DNA of 64,000 bases from S012-113 sp965368405 (GTDB lineage: Bacteria; Bacteroidota; Bacteroidia; Cytophagales; Cyclobacteriaceae). The notes beneath the pieces are model-generated. The model did no database searches and had not been told where the DNA came from. It worked only from the letters and a program-made list of their open reading frames with translations. Below are positions 36,606 to 52,500 of this stretch, piece by piece. The number at the start of each line of letters is the position of its first letter. Position 1 is the stretch's first letter. The stretch spans positions 1 through 64,000 of the forward strand of contig CBDUMS010000005.1 in NCBI GenBank assembly GCA_965368405.1, read 5' to 3'. Both the position numbers and the translations under genes were made by a program.

Positions 36606-37499
36606 CTATTGCCACACTCTGACATAATCTACCGTTGCTTCGGAAAGAATGCCAATCGGTTGGTTGATAAAATCACCATCACCAAAGCTTGCTCCGACTG
36701 ATAACCATACGAACTCAGGAACCTGGGGAACCCAATCACCCTGGTAAGTAACCTTCTTGACCCCATCATAATAGATTTCAAGTTTTTCTGGCGTCCAGTT
36801 AAGTCCATAAACGTGGTAACCATCATGTATACCCGGGGTATTATACTTCTTAGTGTTCGCCTTGTGGCTGGCTCCATAACCATCGATGTGAACAACAGAT
36901 TTTGTGTATTCACCGACCCATGCTGACTCAAAGACATCTATCTCTGCCCCATCTCGTCCAGTACCATCCACATTTCCCATAAACTCTCCTTGCAGCCAGA
37001 AGGCCGTATGGTTGGCTTTCGCTGTTTCGGCAATTTTCAGTCTTGTCTCAAAATACCCATAGGTTGGCTCATACTTTTGAAAAGTATAGACCGCGCCGCA
37101 TCGCATGGCATCATCTCCAACCTTTCTTGCTCTTAGTACAAGCTTTCCCTGGCCATCTAAAAATGCATCCTCCTCCAACCAACGCCAATCCATAATACCT
37201 TTATCTGGTCTTGGGTTTCTCGTCTTACTACTATGGTTTTTTGTCCATTTGCTCGTATTCAATGCATCTCCGGAAAATTCATCACTCCAAACTAAATCCC
37301 TGCTTTCTGAAACTCCGTCAATGAACGGTTGGGCATTAGAAGGAGTGTCTTCGTCCACATCCGGGTTTAGCTCGCCAGTACCCTTGTCATCATCTCCGAA
37401 TTGAGGATCGTTCGGGTCTGTGAAGTTGTCAGAGCATCCTCCGAAAAACAATAAGGTAAAAATTGCCGCTCCTCTTAAAATTTTCCTCGCTATTCTCAT
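36606..37499 (-). CDS. GH16 endo-glycanase lipoprotein
   Basis: The 297-residue protein has lipobox FFGGC (Cys22) and the tag CSDNFTDPNDPQFGD, then a Gly/Asp/Pro-rich linker. From residue about 65 it is a GH16 beta-sandwich: DLVWSDEFSGDALNTSKW, GYFETRLK, AFWLQGEF, and the catalytic EIDVFE with nucleophile Glu186, Asp188 and acid/base Glu191 (the ExDxxE form of laminarinases, agarases and porphyranases). C-terminal VDYVRVWQ is typical. An endo-beta-galactanase or beta-glucanase is expected; context favours a galactan. It is the last gene of the right-hand minus-strand cluster, 27 bp after the GH2 gene. Confidence 0.94.
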   Translation of the reverse strand: MRIARKILRGAAIFTLLFFGGCSDNFTDPNDPQFGDDDKGTGELNPDVDEDTPSNAQPFIDGVSESRDLVWSDEFSGDALNTSKWTKNHSSKTRNPRPDKGIMDWRWLEEDAFLDGQGKLVLRARKVGDDAMRCGAVYTFQKYEPTYGYFETRLKIAETAKANHTAFWLQGEFMGNVDGTGRDGAEIDVFESAWVGEYTKSVVHIDGYGASHKANTKKYNTPGIHDGYHVYGLNWTPEKLEIYYDGVKKVTYQGDWVPQVPEFVWLSVGASFGDGDFINQPIGILSEATVDYVRVWQ

Positions 37500-37526
37500 T
37501 CTCAGCGAATTTTGTGTTATGTAATT

Positions 37527-40374
37527 CTAATTATAAACCAACAAGTCAAGAACCTTTTCCCTACTTAAACTAATTTGAGGTTGGAAAGCTTCTGATCCGA
37601 TATATCGTTCCAGGCTATATCTTAACTGCTGTGCTTCCAGTCGTTTATCCAGTCTCGTATGGAGATCAACTCCTGAGAAAAGAAGTTTTCCCTCACCAAC
37701 TTTCACTTCAAAGATCAAAGCAGTTCTGCGATTTTCAAACCAATCATCAATAATTCTTACGATCGGCGAAAGTTCTGGTGGAAAATCGTCTAAAACTATT
37801 GCATTCGAATGGCTCATTGCATCCCACCATTGCCAATTGGAATGGTACTCTGTAGGAAACTCACTCAATGCTGGATGGTCAGGATCACATAATATACCTA
37901 GTGTATGTGGCTTCTGTCCATTTGTCCAGGAAGTATTCCAAAAAATACTTGAAAATCCTACACCAATATCCCCTCCTTTATCAGGGGCAATATCTCCCTT
38001 ATTAATGTTTAATAGTACACGACCCCCTCTTTCAAGGTAATCGAGTGTACCCTTATCAAGTTTTTGCACTACTTTGTAATCAAGCTCATCGGCAATTTCT
38101 TCTTTGTATTCAGGATAGACCCAAACATCCCATGTATTGGTGTCTGACAGCACATTTATCTCTAGCCTCAGCTTGGTTGGTTGCTTAAGTTGCCCCAAGC
38201 CCACACTAATCTCCCCAAGATTGGTACCGTTTCCAATAGGTATGTTAGTAGTACTCAGTTTACCCTCCGCAAATACCTCAGTTCCTGCAACGAGTTGCCA
38301 GGTTGGCGTCACTTGCTTTAGAGGTGTTGAACCATAATGGGCAACCTCAGCGTCAGCAACAAAAATTTCATTATTAGTAAATACACGTTTATTAAGTCTA
38401 ACCAGGGGCACTGTTACATCACTAAACCTTCTAAACTCTTCTGGTGTGATATATTCCTTGCTATCCCAAAACGGATCTAAAACTCCAACTAGTGCTGTAC
38501 CTTGCCCTGGAAAATCATGCAAGTCGAGTAGCTGAAAACCGGCCATGTCTTTGGTGCGAAGTGCTGCTTCAATATCTGCTTTATAACAAATTGCCTGTAG
38601 CTTGCCTGAGGCTAAATGAAAACTATCTGCTAAATCACCCATCTTATTAGCCTCAAGAGTCTCCTTAAATATTTCGAAATTCTTAGGTTGGAGAACACCT
38701 GTATATTTAGACATCTCCTTGAAATTTGGAAATACACACCACTGACCCATTTCATGGCTAACATAAGGGATGGGAGTCTGCTGAATTAAATCATCATAAT
38801 CAAACATGGTTTGTGGTGGTTCAGCATTAATAATGCTGTTCAATTCCTGAGCCCACCCTTGTATTCTAGGTCCTTTATGGTTAAAATAATCCAAATTATC
38901 TAACAAAGGCCATCCTGCACCACTGGTATAAAGGCGTCGGCTATCCAAGGCTTTCATATGGTTTACAAAATTCCAGAGGTATTCGTTTTGGTTCTTTCCT
39001 GATGGCTCATTACCATAAGCCATCATCACAAACGATGGATGGTTGCCATAATTACTTATTATGCTCTCCGCTTCCTTATATATCCATTCATCAATAGGCT
39101 CCCCGTCTCCTATCGTTGTCCATGCAGAAGCCTCGACCTGTAAATAAACCCCTAGTTCATCTGCAGCAGTAAAAGCTGCCTCCGGAGGACACCATGAGTG
39201 AAAACGCATGTGGTTTAAGCCATGCTCCTTGATGATTGATAATATTCTTCTCCAATCATCAACATTTGTTGGAGGGTAGCCTGTAAGCGGAAAAATTGCG
39301 CATTCGAGGGTGCCGCGAAGAAATACCGGACGACCATTAATAGCGAACCGCTTACCATCAACCTTGAATTCACGCATACCAAAAGAGATGTCTTTTTTAG
39401 TGGTTCCCTGATCCGATTCCAGTTGTAACGTGAGTGTATAAAGGTTCGGTGAAAATTCATCCCATAGCAAAGGTTTGTCTCCCATTGAATAAACCAGTTC
39501 TACGATACCCTCATTGACTCCGTCAATGATTCGAACTACAGTATTAAGTTGTTCTCCGGAGGTCTCGGAGGTAGCGAAAACCTTTAGAACAGCTTCATCT
39601 TTGTCGGTCATTCCGGAGATCTGTGCTTTGACGGTAACCTGTTTCTTCTGCATGTCAGGATAAACCTGCACTTCGGCAAGTGATATTTTTGGTAAACTAA
39701 CCAGTTTCATTTGACCCACTATGCCATTCCAATTGGATTGAGTATTATCGGAGATACTATGGGCATCCAAGCCAGGATTGATAGATTTTATTCGATTGTC
39801 CACTCTAATTGTTAGCTGATTACTACCAACCTTTAAAAATTCAGTTAGGTCATATTCATGTGGGGTACCAAGTGTGTTTCGCAGGCCCACTTTCTGCCCG
39901 TTAACCCAAAGCATTGTTTCCCAGTGAGGACGTTCCAAAAACAAATGAATATGGTTCTCTTGCCAGGACTCAGGGATCTCAATTTCCCTACGATACCATG
40001 CTGGTCCGTAAAACTCCTTATTCGGTGTGAGCCAAAATGAAACTTTCACATTACCGGGTTGGCGGTATTGCTCCATTGTTTTATCAGTGTACCAGGCACT
40101 GTCATTCCACATATTGCCTGTCCAATGTGTATTAACCGTAACATCATTGCCAAGGTATTGCTCGGCAAGAGAACCAGGAAGCTCAATACTTTGCCACTCA
40201 TTTGTTGACTTAGAATGCCATTGGTTCGTTTCTCCAATATCCAGACTGTCCAGGGACACTGCCCAGATTCCATCGAGGTGAATCTCATCGATGAGAGCAT
40301 CATTTTTACCACAAGATTGAAGGATAGTTACCATCAGAATTGCCTGCAACATTCTCAAGAGCGCTTTTGAAAAA

Positions 40375-40382
<8 letters not shown>
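37527..40382 (-). CDS. GH2-family glycosidase lipoprotein (paralogue A)
   Basis: I use the ATG at 40382, which starts MISFSKALLRMLQAILMVTILQSC, a lipoprotein signal; the longer frame to 40514 would overlap the sulfatase gene by 140 bases. This leaves 951 residues and an 8-base overlap (ATGATTAG). A GH2 jelly-roll domain (YRREIEIPESW) and TIM barrel hold acid/base Glu459 (YGNEPSG) and nucleophile Glu544 (SHEMGQW). Its C-terminal half with FPGQGTALVG and FPTEYHSNWQWWD is shared with the protein at 45250-47988. It is probably an exo-beta-galactosidase or beta-glucuronidase-like enzyme of the galactan locus. Confidence 0.88.
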
Positions 40383-45128
<4,746 letters not shown>

Positions 45129-45249
45129 TCACGCAATGTGCCTCGATATGACCCGAAAATTCATTCTAAATATTTCAACGATTAAAAACACCTACTTTAG
45201 GGGAGAAGGGCCTCCTCTTCGCTGATAAAACATTGGTGATACCATGCAT

Positions 45250-47988
45250 TTAATTTTTAAGCAATTCAATCTTAGAGAAATCAATAGTTTGTACTGGAGC
45301 AAAATCATCTGAACTCATATAAGATAACAGACTCCTTTTCATTTGCCTTGCTACAATTCGCTTATCTAAATCATTAGCCAAATCGATAGATGTAAGAATA
45401 AGTTTGCCTGTACCAACTTTTGCCTCAAAAAGAATCCCTAGACTTCTGTTGGTAACAAAATTATCAATTACGCGGACGATAGGATCCAAATCATTAAGAT
45501 TGAGTGCCTTAGAGTTAATGTTAAGATCCCACCATTGCCAGTTTGCATGAAACTCGGTTGGAAAATCGGCTAATGCTCCATGTTCCGGGTCGCATAAGAT
45601 TCCCATAGTTGAAGGTTGGTCTGGAAAGTGGACGGGACTCCAGAACACTGGTACGAACCTACCTGTAACACCTTGAATATCCCTATAATCCGGGTTAAAA
45701 AGCACTTTCTTGCCCTCAGAAAGACCCTTTTTAGCCTCTGAAAATGAACGCGTGTAGAGAATATTTCCATTAGAAGTGCTTTCTTCAGGATAAACCCAAA
45801 TCTTCCATCTGTTTTTATAGGGTGTGCCTAAAACTTCCACTTGAATTTCTAGCTCAACTGCTTTATCAACACTCAAGTTCGCACTAATCTCTCCTATAAT
45901 ATTTTCGTTTCCAACATCCAATGACGGTCCTCTCAAATCACCTACAAAAAGCTTTTTCTCACCTTCCATTATCTTCCAGCGAATAGCATATTCGTCTATA
46001 GGCTGCTTGAAATTGGCGATTATAACATGTGCTTTGAATGTTTCACCCGATTTATAAACGGCCTTTTCAAAGCTTAATAAGGGTACAACTGGAGCACAAA
46101 ATTCGCTAAATTCTGCGGCATTTATTGCACCCTTCGATTCCCAGAATGCGTTGAGTAAGCCTACCAAAGCTGTGCCTTGTCCCGGAAAGTCTTGCAATTG
46201 AAGTAATTGAAAACCGTCAAACTCCGGTGTACGAAGGGCTCGCTCTATTTCTTCTTTATAAAGTAGAGCAGCCAATTTGCCAGATGCCATAGTGAATTCA
46301 GGTGCAAAATCGAGCAATCCCTTTTGTTGAAGATCTATCTTGACCGCTTCGAAGTTGAGCGGTTCAAGAACACCAGTGTATTTCTCCATTTCTGATAAAT
46401 CCGGGTACACCGAGTATTGACCAATTTCATGACTAATGAGTGGAACCCCAATATAATCCATATTATTTGTGAAGTTCTTACTGAAATTGGGAGGATTTTG
46501 GTTGAAAACGCCTTGTCCTCGAACCCATCCTTTTTTGGTCCATTGAGTCACAAAATATTCATCCTCAGACTGAGGGATCCCACTTATGTCCTTTTGAAAA
46601 GAGAATGTAGTGGTCGTATAGAGATGGCGGTCATCCCATACTTTCATTTCAGCCACCAATCCATTTAGCCAGGCTGGATCACCCTCCAATTCATTGCCAA
46701 CTGAAAAGAAGACAAATGAGGGGTGATTACCATATTCTCTAATCAAGTTTTTAGCTTCAGAATATAAGAAATCATTCGTAGCTTCATCCCTGCCTACATT
46801 GAGATTCCAAAGAGGAAGCTCTACCTGCAAATACATCCCTATCTCATCAGCAACCTCAAAAGCAGCTTTGGGGGGGCACCAAGAGTGAAATCGTAAATGA
46901 TTTAATCCATAAGCACGTGCTGTGTCCATCAGACTCATCCATCCTTTTTTATCCATTGGCGGTCGGCCTGTAAGTGGAAAAATAACACATTCCAAATTGC
47001 CTCGCATAAATGTTCGCTGACCATTTACGGCCAACACCGCATTTTCATTGGTGAAATTACGATAGCCAAAAGTTACCGCCTTCTGATGAGACGCCACAGA
47101 CACGCGGCACTCATAAGTTATTGGATTGAATTCACTCCACTTCTCTAGAAATCCAGCATCAAACTCAGTAGAGAACGATGTTCTACTTATTGAAGCGGTC
47201 GTCTTATATTTAACCTCACCGTCTTTCAAAATCTCAATTTTGACATCCCCTTCTTGCACACCAGATAGGAGACCACTCACTTTCACCCTATTCTGATCGA
47301 GGTATGGATAAACCTGAACTTGTTCAACAGCAACTGCGGGGTAGGCCTTCAGTGTCATTTCGCCAAGAATTCCGTTCCACTTGATCTGGGTATGGTTTGT
47401 ATATGCATGTGCCATATCCTTATCTTCAGGCGCTGGATACTTATTTCCTGCCACATTAATGCCCGGATATCTGTTGCCGTTATTCACCAAAATAGTGATG
47501 GTATGATCCCCTGGTGAAAGAAGGTTTGACAGGTCAAAGTAATGTGGAGTTATTAAGCTCTCTTGAATCGAAGGTACTTTTTCTTCATCAATCCAAACCT
47601 CTGATGTCCATAGCACCCGCTCCAGCATGAGAGATATTGTTTTTCCTGCCCAACCAGGCGGAATGCTAATTGAGCGCTGGTACCAGGCTTTTCCAGTGTA
47701 GCTGTTTTTCCGAGTAAGGTGGGATAGCACATAGTTATTAAGAACAGGCTTTAGGGTATTCGGTGTTCCAATTCCCGCTTCATCTAATGTAGCCGGAAGG
47801 GTAATCGACTCTCCTTCGAGCTGTGTCATATACCAACCAGCATTTTCTCCTGTATTTTCTGGATCAAGCTTTACCAGCCAACTTCCAGAGAGGTCAATCA
47901 ATTGCTCTTTTGGTTCAGTTCCACATCCAATAAAGAAAACTAATGTAATTAATGTTATTGTGGTCCAGTATATAGTTTTTACTCTCAT
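45250..47988 (-). CDS. GH2-family glycosidase lipoprotein (paralogue B)
   Basis: The 912-residue lipoprotein (FFIGC, Cys22) parallels the protein at 37527-40382 along its length: AWYQRSISIPPGW, acid/base Glu433 (SVGNELEG), nucleophile Glu521 (SHEIGQY), DFPGQGTALVG and FPTEFHANWQWWD. The pair probably arose by duplication, each copy next to a sulfatase. It lies 6 bp after the sulfatase at 47995-49563. The likely role is exo-cleavage of a beta-linked sugar from desulfated oligosaccharide; the sugar cannot be read from the sequence. Confidence 0.88.
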   Translation of the reverse strand: MRVKTIYWTTITLITLVFFIGCGTEPKEQLIDLSGSWLVKLDPENTGENAGWYMTQLEGESITLPATLDEAGIGTPNTLKPVLNNYVLSHLTRKNSYTGKAWYQRSISIPPGWAGKTISLMLERVLWTSEVWIDEEKVPSIQESLITPHYFDLSNLLSPGDHTITILVNNGNRYPGINVAGNKYPAPEDKDMAHAYTNHTQIKWNGILGEMTLKAYPAVAVEQVQVYPYLDQNRVKVSGLLSGVQEGDVKIEILKDGEVKYKTTASISRTSFSTEFDAGFLEKWSEFNPITYECRVSVASHQKAVTFGYRNFTNENAVLAVNGQRTFMRGNLECVIFPLTGRPPMDKKGWMSLMDTARAYGLNHLRFHSWCPPKAAFEVADEIGMYLQVELPLWNLNVGRDEATNDFLYSEAKNLIREYGNHPSFVFFSVGNELEGDPAWLNGLVAEMKVWDDRHLYTTTTFSFQKDISGIPQSEDEYFVTQWTKKGWVRGQGVFNQNPPNFSKNFTNNMDYIGVPLISHEIGQYSVYPDLSEMEKYTGVLEPLNFEAVKIDLQQKGLLDFAPEFTMASGKLAALLYKEEIERALRTPEFDGFQLLQLQDFPGQGTALVGLLNAFWESKGAINAAEFSEFCAPVVPLLSFEKAVYKSGETFKAHVIIANFKQPIDEYAIRWKIMEGEKKLFVGDLRGPSLDVGNENIIGEISANLSVDKAVELEIQVEVLGTPYKNRWKIWVYPEESTSNGNILYTRSFSEAKKGLSEGKKVLFNPDYRDIQGVTGRFVPVFWSPVHFPDQPSTMGILCDPEHGALADFPTEFHANWQWWDLNINSKALNLNDLDPIVRVIDNFVTNRSLGILFEAKVGTGKLILTSIDLANDLDKRIVARQMKRSLLSYMSSDDFAPVQTIDFSKIELLKN

Positions 47989-47994
47989 AGCTAA

Positions 47995-49563
47995 TTAGTC
48001 AATTATTGAGCTCCCCCACCAATTTTCATTAGGCTTGAAATCATCTTGAAGCATTCTCAACCTCTTCGCCTCTAATTGTGGAAGCCACACATCGCTAACT
48101 TTCTGCATACGATCTCTAAGCGCTTCCTCGCTGAAATAAGGGTTATCTTCAGGATAGCGCGCTTGCTGCTCCTTTAAGACATTGAAGAGCTTTTGTTCTA
48201 AAGCGGTAGCCATTGCTATCTTCTCAGAAGAAAGATCATTTTGTTCTCCCACGTCGGAGGATAAATTATATAGCTCTGAAGATTTAGTTTCCCAATAATA
48301 GATAAGTTTGAAATCGCCTTCCCTTATTGTAGAAACAGGATCACCACCCTGATTCCCATAATGTGGATAATGCCAAACCAGTGTTCTTTCCTTAGGAGTA
48401 TTTCCAACCAATGTGCTTTTTAAGCTAATGCCGTCTACTTTTTGATCTGACGGGATAGCTAAGCCGACTAGCTCGGCAATAGTTGGATAAAAATCCTGGC
48501 CGCTAACAGGGTAATCTACTACTTTGGGTGTCACACCAGGCACTTTGATTAGATAAGGAACCCGAATTCCACCTTCCCAATGGTAGCCTTTACCTCCTCT
48601 CAAAGGAGCATTACTGGTAGAGTATGCATCACCGGAGGCGACACCGCCATTATCAGAAGTAAAAACAATTATTGTATTATCTTCTAATCCAAGCTCTTCT
48701 AATTGCTGTAATACAATTCCCACTGCGTCGTCCATATGCTGAACAAGCCCTGCGTATACAGGGTTATCTTGCACCGTTCGAATGGGCAAACGTCGCTCCA
48801 TTTTATATCCACTTGAATCGAGCCCGGCCGATACTGCCTTGTCACGGTACTTTCGCCAATAAGCTTCCTTAGTTTGAATAGGGCTGTGAACAGCATAAAA
48901 TGACAAGAAAGCAAAGAATGGTTCGTTCTTATTCTCTTTGATAAAATTAGCTGTCTCAAGAGCGAGTCGCTCACTCAGGTTTTGACCATTTTCAGCATCC
49001 TCCAGGTTAGGGTTATTGAACGGAGAAAAGTATCCTCCCTTTGGATTACCAACATCCCAGCCACCTTTATTGATCTCAAACCCATGATCCTCAGGCCAAG
49101 AACCCTTCGCACCCAAATGCCACTTCCCAGCGAAAAAGGTTTTGTATCCATTCGCTTTTAAGAATTCTGGTAGCGTATTCTCGGCAGAATCTAGCTGCAT
49201 GCTATAGTTCGGTGGCAAAATTGTGGTGTAAGGATGACTCTTACCCCAGGACTCGCCAGTCTCAGCTCCAATCCAGTCGGTAACGCCATGAGCAACTGTC
49301 GTTTTTCCAGTCAAAATTGTTGCGCGTGATGGGCTACAAACTTGAGCACCAGCGTAACCATTCGTAAACTGAACTCCTTCTTTCGCTATCCGATCGATAT
49401 TAGGAGACTCATAATACGCGTTATTTGCATAACTCAAATCAAAAGCTCCTAAATCATCAGCCAATATGAATAGGATGTTAGGTTTTTTTGAAGATTCTTG
49501 TTTGGGTTCTGTGCAGCTGTACAACACCACACAGCAAACCAATATTAGGAGCTGGTTTTTCAT
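47995..49563 (-). CDS. S1-family sulfatase lipoprotein
   Basis: The 522-residue lipoprotein has lipobox YSC (Cys17) and formylglycine site CSPSR starting at Cys76, followed by ATILTGK. FILADDLGAFDLSY, FFAGKWHLGAKGSW and IVFTSDNGG are metal- and substrate-site motifs of S1 sulfatases. It differs clearly from the sulfatase at 40375-41901 (CTPSR, no lipid anchor) and from that at 28148-30052, so different sulfate positions are probably attacked. It is 2 bp downstream of the DUF5107-TPR gene and 6 bp upstream of the GH2 gene. Confidence 0.95.
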   Translation of the reverse strand: MKNQLLILVCCVVLYSCTEPKQESSKKPNILFILADDLGAFDLSYANNAYYESPNIDRIAKEGVQFTNGYAGAQVCSPSRATILTGKTTVAHGVTDWIGAETGESWGKSHPYTTILPPNYSMQLDSAENTLPEFLKANGYKTFFAGKWHLGAKGSWPEDHGFEINKGGWDVGNPKGGYFSPFNNPNLEDAENGQNLSERLALETANFIKENKNEPFFAFLSFYAVHSPIQTKEAYWRKYRDKAVSAGLDSSGYKMERRLPIRTVQDNPVYAGLVQHMDDAVGIVLQQLEELGLEDNTIIVFTSDNGGVASGDAYSTSNAPLRGGKGYHWEGGIRVPYLIKVPGVTPKVVDYPVSGQDFYPTIAELVGLAIPSDQKVDGISLKSTLVGNTPKERTLVWHYPHYGNQGGDPVSTIREGDFKLIYYWETKSSELYNLSSDVGEQNDLSSEKIAMATALEQKLFNVLKEQQARYPEDNPYFSEEALRDRMQKVSDVWLPQLEAKRLRMLQDDFKPNENWWGSSIID

Positions 49564-49565
49564 AA

Positions 49566-52500
49566 TTATTTGTTCACTTTTATAAGATTATTGGAAACTT
49601 GGTGCAAGTAATCTTTCGCACCAATATGAGAAGCGTTTAGATCTAGGACTTTTTTGAAGTTTTGATTTGCACACTGCAAATTATCAGCGGCCAATTCTGC
49701 GAGTCCAAGTAAATAGTACGCTTCTATTGTATTCCTCATTTGAATATCATCTTCAAAAACCAGCAACAATGGTAGAGAGGTTGCGAAATAATCTATTTTG
49801 GCCTCTTCTTTTTGTTTTCTGACAGCAAATTCCTTCATTTCACTAAGCACTTTGAGTGCTTCAGGTTCTTTTCCTATCTCTATCATTGACAATGCTTTAT
49901 AATAGGTAAGCTCTGAAAAGTTACTAACGGCCATATCAATAAAATCTCCTTCCTCATCCGCACTTGACTGAAAATGCTTTATTGCCTCTACCTCATTTCC
50001 TATTGCTCTATGGGCACAGCCTTTCCAATAGTTTACATGGGCAAGGGCTTGAAGAGGGTGATACTTTTCTCCTAAGTTATCAGGAGTATCTATTGATTTA
50101 TTAAAATAGTTTAAAGCACTTTTGGGATCATTTTCATTAAGTGCCCTTTTGCCCAACTTAATACAAGCATAGGTGTATTGTTTTAGCACTTGGCCTTCTC
50201 CCCCCTCCCATGGATGAAAATTACGATTAGATAAAAGGTCTAGTGCCTTTTCACTTTGATTAGTCAGATTGTATAAAGTTGCCAATTCTACACTAAAATC
50301 ATCTCTAGAAAAAACTTCATCTTTCAAAGCCAACAGGTCCTTGAGCCTGCTCATTGGATCATAATTAAGCTTCTTTCGTAGCTGATCATATTCAAACTGT
50401 ATTCTCATATCATCAGGAGACCGCTCCACCGCCCTTTCATAAAAGGATATGGCATTCTCCCCATCCTGATTAGCATTCCAATAGGCAATTCCCAGATTCC
50501 TATAGAGGGTTGCATATTGACAACCAGAATCAACGGCTTTCTCCCATATTTGAATTGCGTCCTGGTGACGCTTGGCATTAAAGTAAAAATTTCCCAAGCC
50601 ATAATAAACGAGCATTGAATCAGACTTATTTTCTGCGATCCATTCAAGCATTTTTAACTCCTCTAATCGCGATGGGAAGAAATAGTCAAAAGATTTTTTA
50701 GCGATTATATTCAGAAGTTGATCTCCTTTATCCCTCTTGCCATTAGCAAAGTACAACCAAGCTAAAATTACATCTGTCATAATTGATTGTCCCATCGGAT
50801 TTGGAACGGCGCACTCTTTGGTAGGGGAATTATGGTGCAACTCGATTAGCTCAACTGCAGGCTGATAAAAGCCACTTGCAATATATTCGAAGGCAATGTC
50901 AATAACAGTTTGAGCATCATTTCTACTCGATTCAATGAAATTTTCATAATTACCTCTAATTCGTCCTAATTCAAAATTTGCCCATTGATCAAGAGGATCT
51001 ATTGCGAGCAGGTTCACTAGTAGGTTTTCTGCTTCTGCCTTTTTGTTCATCTCAGAATGAATTACGGCTTTGAGTATGGTGGCACTATTATTATGTGCGT
51101 TTGTTACAAGAGAAGCATCAAGGTGCTCTATTGCCGACTCAAAGTCTTCTTTTTGTGCATCGAGCCTAGCAAGCATATAGTAACCTGGAGATCGCCATTC
51201 ATAATTCCAAATAGCCTTATAGAATGATTTGTATGCTAAATCAGACTCGCCCAAATGATAGGAGGCAATTCCTTGATAATAATGAGCTTCTCCTGTAGAT
51301 GGGTTTGGATGATAGGTTGTTAAAATATCAATTGCCTGGCTAGCATGATCTTTTGCTTTTTCAAAAAGACCTGCTTTAATCAAGACCTTACTAAGTGAGA
51401 TGTGTGCATCATAATTATTAGGATCACTCTCAAGAGCTGCTTCCCAATAAGTTTCAGGGTATCGTGTTGGATGTCTGTACAGTTCCAGATGGTCTCCAAT
51501 CATGTTTAATTTTATTGAGCTTTTTTCTTCATCAGGCTGCTTTGGTTCAACTGCTACATTACGATCTCTTGATTTATTGATCTCCTTATGTGAATAAGTG
51601 AGTAAAGTTTTACCATTTTCATCTAATACCGCCAATGAAAGTATATTTTCTTCTCCTGAACCGAACTCTCTTTCACAAACCCATGGAGTTTCTGGCCCTA
51701 TTGTAAGCTTAGCAACGATCTCCTGCTTTGAGGCTATCTTAATAATAACTGTAACATTGGTTAGCTTACTGCTACTTACAACACCCATTTCTACCTTATT
51801 ACCTTGTTTCGGAAGCAACTTGATAGCAACTAGCTTATTGGCATTTTGAACGGGACCAAGCTTTTTATAACTCCACCAATACTGAGAAAATGTTTTGGTC
51901 TCAAAAGGTAATAGATAGGAGAAGTCGGGTTGATTATCTGTGTAGACACCAGCCATTAACTCAAAGTAAGGCCCTCCGATATCTGTTAATTCTCTATCCC
52001 ATGCTTTACCGAACTCTTCACTACCCCAGGTCCACTGCTTTTTACCAGGTGCAATATGCCGATTAGCTACATGTATAAATCCGCCATCTGCCTTATTGTC
52101 ATACCCTCCAAAAAAGTCATACTTTGTATCGCATACCATATAGCTGGTAGGAACTGTAATGTTTTCATACTTCCTGAGATCATTTTTGCCAGGGCGTTTG
52201 TGGTAAGGTATACCGTAATAAGAGTTTTCTGCATAAGGAAAGCTACTAATAGCTCGCGCAGCATGATCTGCAACGTAATGCACATCTGGTGGGAAAAAAC
52301 TTTGATAATCCTGATGAACTTCTACTGCGACATTGGCCCACCATAAGAATGTCTGTGTAAGCGGGGTTCTATTGAATAATCGACCTCTTAGCTCAATCAA
52401 TGAACTCTCAGGCCGAATTCGAATACCGTGCATCCCTTTTAGTCTATACATGGGGTCATATTCTGACATCCAAATGGTAGAAGCGCCATCAGACTCTTTT

